From contig NZ_CP042593.1 of NCBI RefSeq assembly GCF_007995155.1, positions 2,770,001-2,834,000 of the forward strand: a stretch of DNA of 64,000 bases, written 5' to 3'. The translations under genes were made by a program, and so were the position numbers. This document shows positions 35,559-45,097 of the stretch, one piece after another. The first letter of the stretch is position 1. Each line of letters opens with the position of its first letter. This stretch comes from Cytobacillus dafuensis (GTDB taxonomy: Bacteria > Bacillota > Bacilli > Bacillales > Cytobacillaceae). The notes under the pieces are model-generated. The model had not been told where the DNA came from. It saw nothing but the letters and a program-made list of their open reading frames with translations, and searched no databases.

Positions 35559-36422
35559 CTATTCACTTTTGAAAGCCTGTTTATTCGACAACAAAAGCGC
35601 ACAAAGAATTATACAAATTCCTATTAAATGTTGAAATGATAATGGTTCGTTTAAAATAAAATAACCTAGCAAAACACCTACTACAGGAACAATATAATTA
35701 CTAAATGATGCAAATATAGCACCCTCTTCTTTAATTAAAAGATTATATAGCATATAAACAATTCCTGCGTGGAAAATACCTAATATAATAATCGAAGTTA
35801 TTTGTAGACTGCTCACATCTACTTGTAAAGGGCGTTCAAAGATAAAGGCTAATGGTAGTAATAGAATGGTAGCGATCCATAAAACGTTTCGCATATGAAT
35901 TACTGGTGAACCATCACCTAATTTTTCCATTAAAATTAATGATAGTGCAAAGCTAATGGCAGCCAATAGAATAAGCACATTCCCTAATACTGTTCCTGAA
36001 CCATTCATTGCTTGTGTCGGCCATGATAGAATGACCATACCTAAAAAGCCCAATAAAATGCCAACAAATTGAAACTGACTTACTTTCTTTTTAAAGAAAA
36101 TAACGAAAAGAGCTAAAGTGATGATTGGTACCGTAGCGATGAGCATGGATGCAATACTGCTTGATACATACTTTTGACCTTGAGCAATAAGGATAAAGGG
36201 TAACACTACTTCAAAAAAAGCAATTGTAACATACAATTTTATATGGGTTTGGCCAGTCTCCTTTTTTAAAAATAAGCTAATGAAGGATAAACAAATGGCA
36301 CCGATAAGAGCTTTTAACAATGATAAGGTAATTGCTCCAACATCATCCGTTACTAAGGCTACGAAGAAAAATTGGGAGCCCCAAATAAAACTGATTAAAA
36401 GCAAGAGGCTATACTTTTTCAT
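35559..36422 (-). CDS. EamA-family transporter (second of a pair)
   Basis: 287-residue membrane protein with ten hydrophobic segments in two EamA repeats (SLLLLISFIWGSQFFFVALV at the start; the second repeat has AAISFALSLILMEKL). Its start overlaps the stop of the EamA gene upstream (TAATG), so they are translationally coupled and may form a heteromeric exporter. A MocR-type regulator is divergent, which suggests a link to amino acids or vitamin B6-related compounds. The substrate is unknown. Confidence 0.87.
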   Translation of the reverse strand: MKKYSLLLLISFIWGSQFFFVALVTDDVGAITLSLLKALIGAICLSFISLFLKKETGQTHIKLYVTIAFFEVVLPFILIAQGQKYVSSSIASMLIATVPIITLALFVIFFKKKVSQFQFVGILLGFLGMVILSWPTQAMNGSGTVLGNVLILLAAISFALSLILMEKLGDGSPVIHMRNVLWIATILLLPLAFIFERPLQVDVSSLQITSIIILGIFHAGIVYMLYNLLIKEEGAIFASFSNYIVPVVGVLLGYFILNEPLSFQHLIGICIILCALLLSNKQAFKSE

Positions 36423-37330
36423 TATGATTCCCTCCGATATCCGAAATAGTTTGTCCCTATGACACCGATAATTATGATTATTCCTCCAATAAAGTGGTAA
36501 AAGTGAAAGACTTCCTGTAAAAAAATTATGCCTGCAAGTATTGTGATGAGCGTGGAAAAGTTACTAAAAACACTCATTTTGGAAGCTTCTATTTTAGATA
36601 AAGCATAATTTGACAAGTAAGACGTACCGAGTGATGATAATATACCTAAATATAAAATTGATATGACAAAATCAACATTCATAAATGGCTTGAAAAATTG
36701 ATTTAATGTGCCATTTATTACGTGGTTTCCAATAGCTATTCCATTAAAAATTAAAAATCCACATACTGTCATAGCACATGTTATTGTCATTAATGGATAT
36801 TGTTTGGTAAGCTTTCTTGCAAAAACATTATATAGTGATGCAGCAAGTGCTGAGAGTACAATAAACCCACAACCAATTAGATTTCCTGTATTGGCATTTT
36901 CCCCATTCCTAAATAGCATATATATGACCCCAATTACCGATAAACTAATAAAAACAAGTTGTCCACGTGACACTTTTTCCTTTAAAAACATAATCGCAAG
37001 AATTAATGTAAAAATAGGGATTGTTGCTTGAATAATCCCTGCTTCTGACGAGGAAATTTTAGCAAGCCCAAGCACCTGAAAAGTAAAAAAAGCTACTGGG
37101 TATAATAATGCTAACGGTAAAATTTTCCGTACATCATGTTTTTTTATTATTACCTTTTTTTTCGTAACAACTAGTAAAATGATGATCCCCATAAATGCAA
37201 CGGTAAATCGATGCGCAAGTGTATCTATAGGACTTGTCACAGTCAATGTAACTTTGACAAACATAAATGAAAGTCCAATAATGAAAGCATAAATAATCGC
37301 GGCCAAGTATGCTTTTCTTTTTGCAGTCAT
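36422..37330 (-). CDS. EamA-family transporter (first of a pair)
   Basis: 302-residue ten-helix membrane protein, starting at the ATG at 37328-37330 (AAGGAG eight to nine bases upstream); a longer frame exists but has no ribosome binding site. It has AAIIYAFIIGLSFMFVKVTL at the start and PLALLYPVAFFTFQVLGLAK further on, both typical EamA features. It leads a two-gene operon transcribed away from the MocR-type regulator across the palindrome at 37409-37434. Confidence 0.87.
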   Translation of the reverse strand: MTAKRKAYLAAIIYAFIIGLSFMFVKVTLTVTSPIDTLAHRFTVAFMGIIILLVVTKKKVIIKKHDVRKILPLALLYPVAFFTFQVLGLAKISSSEAGIIQATIPIFTLILAIMFLKEKVSRGQLVFISLSVIGVIYMLFRNGENANTGNLIGCGFIVLSALAASLYNVFARKLTKQYPLMTITCAMTVCGFLIFNGIAIGNHVINGTLNQFFKPFMNVDFVISILYLGILSSLGTSYLSNYALSKIEASKMSVFSNFSTLITILAGIIFLQEVFHFYHFIGGIIIIIGVIGTNYFGYRRES

Positions 37331-37408
37331 ATGGTTAAACTCCTTCTCTTTATTCCAGCTGGTAAAGTTATCATAGTAAAAATTATAGATTTGTACGATA
37401 TAAAAAAT

Positions 37409-37434
37409 GCACATCTGTACCGGTATAGATGTGC
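37409..37434. promoter_or_regulatory. Palindromic operator between the exporters and the MocR regulator
   Basis: A 26-base inverted repeat, GCACATCTGTACC / GGTATAGATGTGC, with 12 of 13 pairs matching. A half-site-like TGTACGATATA lies just to its left (37393-37403). It ends 12 bases before the regulator's start codon and about 80 bases upstream of the exporter genes, an ideal place for autoregulation and divergent control. Confidence 0.65.
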
Positions 37435-37446
37435 GAGAGGATGTAT

Positions 37447-38784
37447 ATGCTAAAATACGAGTTTATCTATTCAAAATTAATGAACAAAATACAAACTGGT
37501 GCTCTACAGGCTGGTGCAAAGCTCCCTTCTATCCGTAATTTATCTCAAGCATTTTCATGTAATAAAAGCACCGTTATGACAGCTTTAAAAAAATTGGAAG
37601 ATCAGCATCTTATATATGCCCTACCCAAAAGTGGTTATTACGTGGTTGACCATCAGCTTTCCTATAAACCACTTGTAAACAATTGTATAGATTTTGCGAC
37701 ATCATCACCTAGTTGGCACGCATTTCCATATAAAGATTTTCAGCATTGTATCAATAAAGCTATTGACACATATCAAGCGGACTTATTTCGATACGGTACA
37801 GCAAGAGGTTTACCTTCGTTAATTACAGAGGTAAAAAAATTGTTAGAAACGTATCAAATATTTATTAAAGAAGGTAATATTTTTATTACTTCTGGCGTTC
37901 AGCAGTCATTGTTTTTGCTAAGTGTTATGCCCTTTCCAAATAATCGGACAACCATTCTAGTAGAACAACCTAGCTACCATCTATACATGGATTATTTAAA
38001 AACATACCAACTACCAGTAAAGGGCATCAAAAGAACTGCGGAGGGAATTGATCTGGCGGAATTAGAAAGTATTTTTAAAAAAGATGACATTAAGTTTTTT
38101 TATACAATGCCACGCCTCCAGAATCCTTTGGGCACTTCCTTTAGTAAAAAAGAGAAGGATGACATCCGTAAGCTTGCCTATAAATATGATGTTTATATCG
38201 TTGAAGATGATTATTTGGCGGATTTTGATCAAAATACAAAGACTGATCCATTATTCACAGATGATACAGAGGAGCATGTGATCTATTTGAAAAGCTTCTC
38301 TAAAATTATGTTTCCTGGCTTACGTATTGGACTAGCTATTTTACCAAATGCATTTATTGATACTTTTCAGCAATATAAAAACACTACTGATATTGATAGC
38401 GCTATGATTTCACAGGCTGCGCTGGAACTATATTTGAAAAGTGGTATGTTTGAGCGTTACAAAAAGAAAGTTAGTGAAATATATACAATGCGTGCCAATA
38501 CGCTTCAGCAATCGATCAAAACATATTTGTCAAAATATAAAGCAACTACAGAAATATGTATGCATAGTCATATCGTATTGCCAAGGGAAGTTAATGTTAA
38601 TAGGCTAATACAGCATTTGGCACAGCAACATATTTATTTGGCTACAGCTGATCACAACTTCTTGAATGGATTTTACCGTGAACGAATTTTAAAACTAAAT
38701 GTTTCAAATGTTGATGACCCAAAAATTGAAACGGGGATAAAAGAAATTGCCCATGCTCTCAATCAACCTAATCATTACTTTTAA
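37447..38784 (+). CDS. MocR/PdxR-type regulator (GntR helix-turn-helix fused to an aminotransferase-like domain)
   Basis: 445 residues. The N-terminal GntR winged helix shows GAKLPSIRNLSQAFSCNKST followed by ALKKLEDQHLIYALPKSGYY. The rest is a fold-type I aminotransferase domain with the PLP lysine in YLKSFSKIMFPGLRIGLAIL and the VEDDYLADFD aspartate. Such proteins bind PLP or its amino-acid adducts to control neighbouring genes. The best start is 37447 (GAGAGG six bases upstream). Divergent from two EamA exporters, it probably regulates them, perhaps in response to an amino acid. Confidence 0.9.
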   Translation: MLKYEFIYSKLMNKIQTGALQAGAKLPSIRNLSQAFSCNKSTVMTALKKLEDQHLIYALPKSGYYVVDHQLSYKPLVNNCIDFATSSPSWHAFPYKDFQHCINKAIDTYQADLFRYGTARGLPSLITEVKKLLETYQIFIKEGNIFITSGVQQSLFLLSVMPFPNNRTTILVEQPSYHLYMDYLKTYQLPVKGIKRTAEGIDLAELESIFKKDDIKFFYTMPRLQNPLGTSFSKKEKDDIRKLAYKYDVYIVEDDYLADFDQNTKTDPLFTDDTEEHVIYLKSFSKIMFPGLRIGLAILPNAFIDTFQQYKNTTDIDSAMISQAALELYLKSGMFERYKKKVSEIYTMRANTLQQSIKTYLSKYKATTEICMHSHIVLPREVNVNRLIQHLAQQHIYLATADHNFLNGFYRERILKLNVSNVDDPKIETGIKEIAHALNQPNHYF

Positions 38785-38807
38785 GCGTACCGCCCCAAAT
38801 ACCCCAA

Positions 38808-38856
38808 TAAAGGGTTAGGGATACTATACATGACTAATATCCCTAACCCTTTTACT
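38808..38856 (+). terminator. Terminator of the MocR-type gene
   Basis: AAGGGTTAGGGATA... pairs with TATCCCTAACCCTT followed by TTACTCTT. Confidence 0.8.
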
Positions 38857-39004
38857 CTTGTCTAAAATACATTCATATTTTATTTTTTGTCTGACGGATC
38901 TTCTAGTATTCCTTCTTCGAAATTAGGTTTACTTTATCATCGTATGATAGATTTTCACATTACGAATGATAGGCAATAATTGAGAAGTGGCATTTACATA
39001 ATAT

Positions 39005-39038
39005 TGAAAAACAGACGACCAGTAGTCGTCTGTTTTAC
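39005..39038 (-). terminator. Terminator of the sipW-tasA-like unit
   Basis: AAAACAGACGAC / GTCGTCTGTTTT stem with a six-base loop and flanking T/A runs, 10 bases past the stop codon. Confidence 0.8.
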
Positions 39039-39047
39039 CCATTACCA

Positions 39048-39767
39048 TTATTCGTATAAAGCACCATCATCTTTTTGTTTTGCTTTAACTGATAGATTCG
39101 CAGAGTATGTCACACCTTGATAGTCATTCGTTGCTGCCTCATCTAGTTTTACACCAAATGAAAGATCAATGTATTCATTTGTCTTTAAATTCCAAAACTT
39201 ATTGCCCTTACCTGATTCTGCACCATCACCCAAAAGAAATTCTTTTTCGCCAGTAGCAGCAGAACGCAGCTCAGAAGAATTTAGGTAGCCTGTAATAATT
39301 TCTACCCCCTCTGCAATTTCAACTGGTTCGTCCGAAACCGAACGAGTAACTTCATTTGTTGTTCCTTCGAATAATTCCTTAAGTTTAATTTGTGATGCTT
39401 TTAACACCTCTTCCGTTGGTTTTACTTTGTACTTCAGTGCAACATAGCCAACTTTGTACGTATCTAATGAAAGAGGTTTATCTAATGATTGGTGCAATTT
39501 TGCTTGTAAGAATGTATCGACAGTCCCAGTGTTATCAATCGTGAGCCAATCTCCAAACACTAGTTGTGATGGAGCAAAATTCTCAACTGCTACAATACTC
39601 TCGTTAATATCTTCACCGTTATTAAGCTGCAAAAGTGTATTTGTTATTTCACCTTTAGCAGTTGTTTCAGAAGTAAACCAAGAGTATGTTCCATAGCTTA
39701 CTGAAACTGCAATTACACCCGCAAGTGTTGTACCTAATAATACTTTTTTTGCTTTAGCGATCTTCAT
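39048..39767 (-). CDS. TasA/CalY-like secreted protein with a SipW-type signal peptide
   Basis: 239 residues. The N-terminus KKVLLGTTLAGVIAVSVSYG followed by TYSWFTSE is the signature of SipW-processed exported proteins (TasA, TapA, camelysin). The mature part is beta-rich and includes LVFGDWLTIDNTGTVDTFLQ, the conserved TasA-family strand pair. TasA-type proteins polymerise as biofilm matrix fibres on the cell surface. The signal peptidase SipW is encoded 29 bases upstream, as in the classical arrangement. Confidence 0.88.
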   Translation of the reverse strand: MKIAKAKKVLLGTTLAGVIAVSVSYGTYSWFTSETTAKGEITNTLLQLNNGEDINESIVAVENFAPSQLVFGDWLTIDNTGTVDTFLQAKLHQSLDKPLSLDTYKVGYVALKYKVKPTEEVLKASQIKLKELFEGTTNEVTRSVSDEPVEIAEGVEIITGYLNSSELRSAATGEKEFLLGDGAESGKGNKFWNLKTNEYIDLSFGVKLDEAATNDYQGVTYSANLSVKAKQKDDGALYE

Positions 39768-39796
39768 AAAATAATTCCCCCAACTAAAAATAGTTT

Positions 39797-40354
39797 TTAT
39801 TTAGATACAATTTCTTCATTTGTATGCTGTTTTTCTTTGCGGGAAAGACGTTCAAAAACTGTTAGACAAATGTAGCCCGTGAGAGGAATGGTGATTAACA
39901 GCAAAAACCCAATCGGACCGCTTGCAAAATCTGATACATATCCAAGTTTAGGTATTGCAGCTACTTGTTTTCCAACGAAATGATCCTTCGTTACAATCAT
40001 TGAATCCTCAACATTGTTGTTGTCACCTTTTGTCACCAAACCAGCTTGTCCAGCTTGCTCTTTAACATCTATTACTCTATGTGTAATGAATTTTGTATCC
40101 GATTCTTTAAAGGTAATAACATCATTCACTTTTATATCTTCGAATTCTGCTTTTTTAATAAATACAAGATCTCCCGATTGCAGGTGTGGCTGCATACTAT
40201 TCGAAAGTACAGTTAATGGTGTAAATCCAAAGAAACTTGGCAAACTGCCGGGATTTTTACTAGTTTGGAATACAGTTACACCGATATAGACGATTAGTAG
40301 AAAGAAAATTGAAAAAATAATATTTGAAAGCCATTTTATCGATCTTTTTTTCAT
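39797..40354 (-). CDS. sipW: SipW, ER-type signal peptidase I
   Basis: 185-residue membrane peptidase with an N-terminal anchor (IIFSIFFLLIVYIGVTVF) and a second hydrophobic segment near the end. The catalytic Ser is in LTVLSNSMQPHL; the general base is His, in FITHRVIDV, rather than Lys, which defines the ER/SipW branch; VTKGDNNNVED follows. It cleaves the signal peptide of TasA-like proteins such as the one encoded just downstream. Confidence 0.92.
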   Translation of the reverse strand: MKKRSIKWLSNIIFSIFFLLIVYIGVTVFQTSKNPGSLPSFFGFTPLTVLSNSMQPHLQSGDLVFIKKAEFEDIKVNDVITFKESDTKFITHRVIDVKEQAGQAGLVTKGDNNNVEDSMIVTKDHFVGKQVAAIPKLGYVSDFASGPIGFLLLITIPLTGYICLTVFERLSRKEKQHTNEEIVSK

Positions 40355-40442
40355 AGGTTTGCTCCCAACATCATTATTTTTGTGTTTTTTTCTAATTGAT
40401 ATTGATGTCAGTAAATTTATTCAATGTGAAATATTTATCTCT

Positions 40443-40499
40443 TGTTGTTCCCCTGCCGCTTTCTATCAAGAAAAGAATTTTAATGACAGCTGCAGGGGA
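40443..40499. terminator. Possible terminator between the subtilase and sipW
   Basis: TGTTCCCCTGC can pair with GCAGGGGAAACA across a long loop. No strong T run, so it is a weak candidate. Confidence 0.35.
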
Positions 40500-40560
40500 A
40501 ACAATAGGTTTCTGTACGTTTTCTATATTTGTTAATTTTTATTCAGTTTTCTTCTTTTGT

Positions 40561-43500
40561 TTACTGAATCCCTAACTCTTTCAAAATACTTTCTAATGTC
40601 TTGCCTTCATGATTTTCTTTTGGAGCTGGAGGATTATCAACATATTTGTTTTGCAGTAGATAATTGTCTTTGACAAAGCCAATGTCTTTTGCATCCACCA
40701 TGCCATCAAAATTAATATCAGCTGCACGGTTATCCGTCTTCCAAGCTTTTTGGATGTCTATAGCATCCAAGACGTCAATAACGTTGTCCTGGTTGACATC
40801 ACCTGCCTTAATTTTGATTGGGCTGACATAATGACTTCTACCAAATAGTTCTCCCTTATACTCAAACGAAAGATTTTGCTTGCTTTGCACTTCAAAATGA
40901 CCAGGAATCTTAATTTCTAAAATGTATGGATCTTTGCTTAACGGAAGCTTTTCTACCCTGTAGTCTGCTCCTACTTTTATCAGAGAAGTAGCATCAAAAA
41001 CATACCCGCTTGATTCTTTAAACTTTAACGATGCGCCAACCTTTGTCCAGTCCTTTCTATCATAAAGACCGTTCGCAGGATTACGGAATCCGTCCGGCAG
41101 CACGTAGCCGAATGCAGCGTTGAATTGCGGCGAAATCTCAAAAGCATAACCGGCATTAAGCAGATTGCTTGATTGACTTTGGCTATTTTTCACTGTTGCT
41201 GTTGGAGTTATGCTGGCCTTTGTAGTGAAGGTTTCATCATTTATCTTTAACGTAACATCTACTACTGCCGCTTGATCAAATGTCACATTCGCATCGTTGA
41301 AGACCACCTTCACTTCGTCACCATTTACCAATATAGTTCCTTTATCGGAAAATTCTTCAGCCAGTTTGGCATCAATTAAGTCCATGTCATTTTTATACTG
41401 TTCTTTCAAGTTCCAAATGACTTCTTTTGCATCACTTACATTGTCCAAAAATAATTGGGCTTTAATCGTTTCGCCTGTTTTTACTTTTTTGATATCGCTT
41501 TTTGCGTAGGTAACTGGTGTCCCTTCTTTAACAAAGAAATATTCTTTTGTTAGCGGTGTATTAGCGGCTGCATCATAACCAGACAATGTAAATCTCAAGG
41601 CAGGGATGGATTCTTCCATTGCTACTTCCTCTGCCCATTTGCCATCTTTATCCATTCGAATAGGACTGGATGGGAATGGGATATTTCCCCACGTATAAAT
41701 GACTGTATTCGCAGATTGATCAAGTTTTACTCCATTATTTTGCATCTCTTCCATGAGCGGATCCAATAATTGAACTTCAAATGGATAGGTTGCTTGACCT
41801 TGCTTATATTCAACAAACGGAGATGGTCCATCTAAAGAGCTTGTAAATGTTGGATCGTCAATTTTGATGTAAATATCACGTGTTTCTTTTGTCACTTTTC
41901 CAGTCTGGCTTGTTGTCACAAAATTCAGCTTATAGTGCCCTGGCTTTGCATAACTTACTTCTTCTGCTATAGGCTGCTTGGAGTCTCCTGTAAATGAATA
42001 GTATCTTCCATTAAACGCAAGTATTAAAAGGTTTTTATCCAGTGGCGCGCCAGTTAAATCCAGCGTTCCGATCAGACCTAAGTCTTTCCCGGTTTCTCCA
42101 TCCTGCAGAGTGACATCCATGGTTTTTCCTGGTGAACCTAAATTAATAACGGTCGCAACATTTTGAAGTAAATCAAGCCTCAACGGTGCCTGATTTAAAT
42201 ATTCCGGTGAAATGATCGGTCTAAGGAGGTCTAAAGAGCTTATTCCATCCTTTGTAATTCTGAAGTTAAATGGAATCCGATATTGATCGGATGAATCTGC
42301 TTTGTTCGTCAATACAACAAACCCTTCGTATCGCCCCGCTTTAGCCGTTTTTGGTGCTGTCAAGAACACATTTTGTTTTACTTCTTGATTTGCTTTCACT
42401 TTAATGTTTTTACTGGTGCTGACGGCGATGCCATTTTTACTTAGACTGTTCGTACCTTCCGCTGCATTTTCTTCGATAGAAACGGAGAAATTTTTGGTAC
42501 TATTACTGTTGTTTGTAAAACTTATGTTTTCATTCGCTCTGACATTGCTTCCTTCCGCCCCAAAATGAATGCCGAAGTTAATATCTCCGGATGGATTTTT
42601 AAATTTTTCTAAATATTCCCCATCTGGAATATCGGTTTCATCAGTCACTTGCATTTTCATTTGTCCATGGATGGCTTGATAAGGGTCTACTCGGCCAGCA
42701 CCTGCTTCATACAAACTATAACTGCCATTTAAAGGATCTGCCGTATTCATCAGAACTGTTTTAATATCATCTGGATCAAGCTTCGGATTCGCCTCTAATA
42801 ATAATGCAGCAATTCCAGCTGTGTGCGGTGCTGCCATAGATGTTCCTGAAAGACGTGCATAGGCATATTTGTAATCTTCCTGATTTTCATGATCAATCAT
42901 ATAGGAAGGGAATGTAGATAGCACGCTCACCCCCGGAGCAACAACTTCTGGTTTCATATCATAATTAAGATTAACCGGTCCTCTTGAACTGAAGTCAGCT
43001 AATTTATCTCCTTCGGAAACGATATCTTTCATATTAGAGAAAGTGAATGCAGTGTTTCCTTGCGCAATATTCGCCTTAAATTTCTCGCCTGCTTCTTTTG
43101 TTATGGAGAAAGCTGGAACATATACATGTGATTCCCCTAAATTAACGCCGATCTGTCCGTCAACATTGTTATACATAATAACCGCTTTCGCACCGTGTTC
43201 TTTGGCAAATTTGATTTTGTCATTAAGGGCAAGATTCCCGCGCTGGACGAAAGCAATTTTCCCTTTCACATCTTTTTCAGTATATTCTTCTTGTGAACCA
43301 AAACCTACATCGACAAGTTCAAGTGATTGCCCATTTAATGCAGAGAAATCATCTGCAAAGCTTCTTCCCATGCTGATGAGCTCAGTGGACCAGTTTCCTG
43401 AAATGCTCCCTGTAAACGAAGTGATCGCAACAGGGACATCACTTGCTCCGATTGTAAGCGCCAGAGCCGCTGTACCTGGAGAGCCTACTGTGTTGGAATT

Positions 43501-44640
43501 CGGACCGGAATTACCAGCAGAAACGACAGCTGTTACACCATTTAATACGGCATAATTAATCGCGGTACTCGTTGGAAAATACGGATTGTTTATCGATGCA
43601 CCTAATGAAAGGTTCATAACATCCATTCCGTCTTCCACTGCTTTTTCAATCCCAGCAATAACAGCTTCAGATGTTCCGCTTCCATATGGTCCTAAAACGC
43701 GGTATACATAAAGGTCGGCGTCTGGCGCGACACCCACAACAGACACTTCACTGTCATTTTTGTTCTGTCCGGCAATCGTTCCAGAAACATGAGTACCATG
43801 TGACGTGTAATAGGCAGTTCCATAAGCATACTCAGGCTGATTCGATTTCTCCCAATCTGCATAGGTTGTTTCCATTGGGTCATTATCATTATCCACAAAA
43901 TCATATCCGCCTTTGTAAGCATCCTTTAAATCGGGGTGATTATAGTCAATTCCCGTATCAAGAACAGCTACCTTTACTCCGTCCCCCGTAATGCCTTCCT
44001 CATGTAGCTTATCAATCTTTAAATAAGGAATACTTTCAACAGAAGTGGTGATTTCTCTATCAACATCTTTGGGAAGATCCTGCTTAATAGGATCAACCGT
44101 AAAGGTCTCGTCTTTGTAAACGGCTTGGACGACATCTGATTCCAAAAGGAGCTTGACTTTATCGCCCGGCAATTTCATGGCTACGCCGTTATAAGCTTTT
44201 TTGAATGTCTGGGTGATGGAATTTGAATTGCTCTTCGCTTTGGAGTTTTCTTGAGGCAAGTACTTTTTGATGTCTTCCTTAAAGATTTTATGCTCTTTTT
44301 CGACCTGTGCTTCGGCATCTTCATTTTTCAATGTTTTGCCTTTAAATTCAGCTTCCAAGACAGCCACTTTGCCCGGTTTTGATTTGAATTCGACAATGAC
44401 GGATACTTCTTCTGCCGTTTCTAGGTCTGCCTCACTAAATCCTTGCAGTCCTGTATGATCGTTCAATTGCAATTGATGTAATGCTTCACGTTGTTCCTTT
44501 GTCAAGGATAAAAGAATGTCCTCTGCCTTAAGTTCTTGTGCTACTGCTTCAGTAGAAAGTACCGAATGAATAGGTGAGATTATTAAGCCTGCTGAAAATG
44601 CCACAGCAGCTGCTTTCTTGATTAATGAATTAATTTCCAT
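40561..44640 (-). CDS. Very large secreted S8 subtilase (Vpr-like) with a C-terminal dockerin
   Basis: 1359 residues. Signal peptide at 1-36, an I9 propeptide (about 60-180), then the subtilisin domain with Asp in VKVAVLDTGIDYNHPDLKDA, His in SHGTHVSGTIAGQN, a PA insert (KGKIAFVQRGNLALNDKIKF) and Ser in LSGTSMAAPHTAGIAALLLE. The middle is several hundred residues of Fn3-like beta domains. The C-terminus (about 1285-1340) is a type I dockerin with two calcium loops, DVNQDNVIDVLDAIDIQKAW and DINFDGMVDAKDIGFVKDNY. It is about 550 residues longer than Vpr. A dockerin implies docking to a cohesin partner or simple calcium-stabilised capping; no cohesin is visible here. Extracellular. Confidence 0.92.
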   Translation of the reverse strand: MEINSLIKKAAAVAFSAGLIISPIHSVLSTEAVAQELKAEDILLSLTKEQREALHQLQLNDHTGLQGFSEADLETAEEVSVIVEFKSKPGKVAVLEAEFKGKTLKNEDAEAQVEKEHKIFKEDIKKYLPQENSKAKSNSNSITQTFKKAYNGVAMKLPGDKVKLLLESDVVQAVYKDETFTVDPIKQDLPKDVDREITTSVESIPYLKIDKLHEEGITGDGVKVAVLDTGIDYNHPDLKDAYKGGYDFVDNDNDPMETTYADWEKSNQPEYAYGTAYYTSHGTHVSGTIAGQNKNDSEVSVVGVAPDADLYVYRVLGPYGSGTSEAVIAGIEKAVEDGMDVMNLSLGASINNPYFPTSTAINYAVLNGVTAVVSAGNSGPNSNTVGSPGTAALALTIGASDVPVAITSFTGSISGNWSTELISMGRSFADDFSALNGQSLELVDVGFGSQEEYTEKDVKGKIAFVQRGNLALNDKIKFAKEHGAKAVIMYNNVDGQIGVNLGESHVYVPAFSITKEAGEKFKANIAQGNTAFTFSNMKDIVSEGDKLADFSSRGPVNLNYDMKPEVVAPGVSVLSTFPSYMIDHENQEDYKYAYARLSGTSMAAPHTAGIAALLLEANPKLDPDDIKTVLMNTADPLNGSYSLYEAGAGRVDPYQAIHGQMKMQVTDETDIPDGEYLEKFKNPSGDINFGIHFGAEGSNVRANENISFTNNSNSTKNFSVSIEENAAEGTNSLSKNGIAVSTSKNIKVKANQEVKQNVFLTAPKTAKAGRYEGFVVLTNKADSSDQYRIPFNFRITKDGISSLDLLRPIISPEYLNQAPLRLDLLQNVATVINLGSPGKTMDVTLQDGETGKDLGLIGTLDLTGAPLDKNLLILAFNGRYYSFTGDSKQPIAEEVSYAKPGHYKLNFVTTSQTGKVTKETRDIYIKIDDPTFTSSLDGPSPFVEYKQGQATYPFEVQLLDPLMEEMQNNGVKLDQSANTVIYTWGNIPFPSSPIRMDKDGKWAEEVAMEESIPALRFTLSGYDAAANTPLTKEYFFVKEGTPVTYAKSDIKKVKTGETIKAQLFLDNVSDAKEVIWNLKEQYKNDMDLIDAKLAEEFSDKGTILVNGDEVKVVFNDANVTFDQAAVVDVTLKINDETFTTKASITPTATVKNSQSQSSNLLNAGYAFEISPQFNAAFGYVLPDGFRNPANGLYDRKDWTKVGASLKFKESSGYVFDATSLIKVGADYRVEKLPLSKDPYILEIKIPGHFEVQSKQNLSFEYKGELFGRSHYVSPIKIKAGDVNQDNVIDVLDAIDIQKAWKTDNRAADINFDGMVDAKDIGFVKDNYLLQNKYVDNPPAPKENHEGKTLESILKELGIQ

Positions 44641-45097
44641 ATGACCCCTGCTTTCTAATTTTGATAAACTTTTCAGAATACTAGCAAATAACAGATCCTT
44701 TCTAAATATTTTGAATATTTCATTTAATATAGTAATCTCTTTTTTACTTTGTGGCTATTGGGGTTTTTAGCCGTGACTTTTTGTGTATATAACTTAATTA
44801 ATTTAGTAAAAAAGCGTGTTTTTCACACAACTTTTAGTCATTAAGTATGAAATCTCTATCATTTTATTGGGGTTATTTAACACTTTCCAACAAATTTTTC
44901 CATCATCCCACAGTTCCAATTATATATTTTCTTTACTGACTATATCTGCCGTTTGGCCCTGTATTCTGATTAATCACTCAATTTTCAGAATATAGCGCTT
45001 TTTCAACTTCTCATAGTAGTTAAATCGCCCTATATTACTAAACCAATAATACTAATATAATTATTTCATAGAAGGGTATTAATAAAAGGAGGATACT
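44641..45097. other. Divergent promoter region, no gene
   Basis: AT-rich 457 bases between the subtilase and the divergent regulator. A perfect TATAAT at 45056-45061 could be the -10 of the regulator. AAAGGAGG precedes its ATG. Both promoters should lie here, allowing the regulator to control the protease. Confidence 0.45.
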
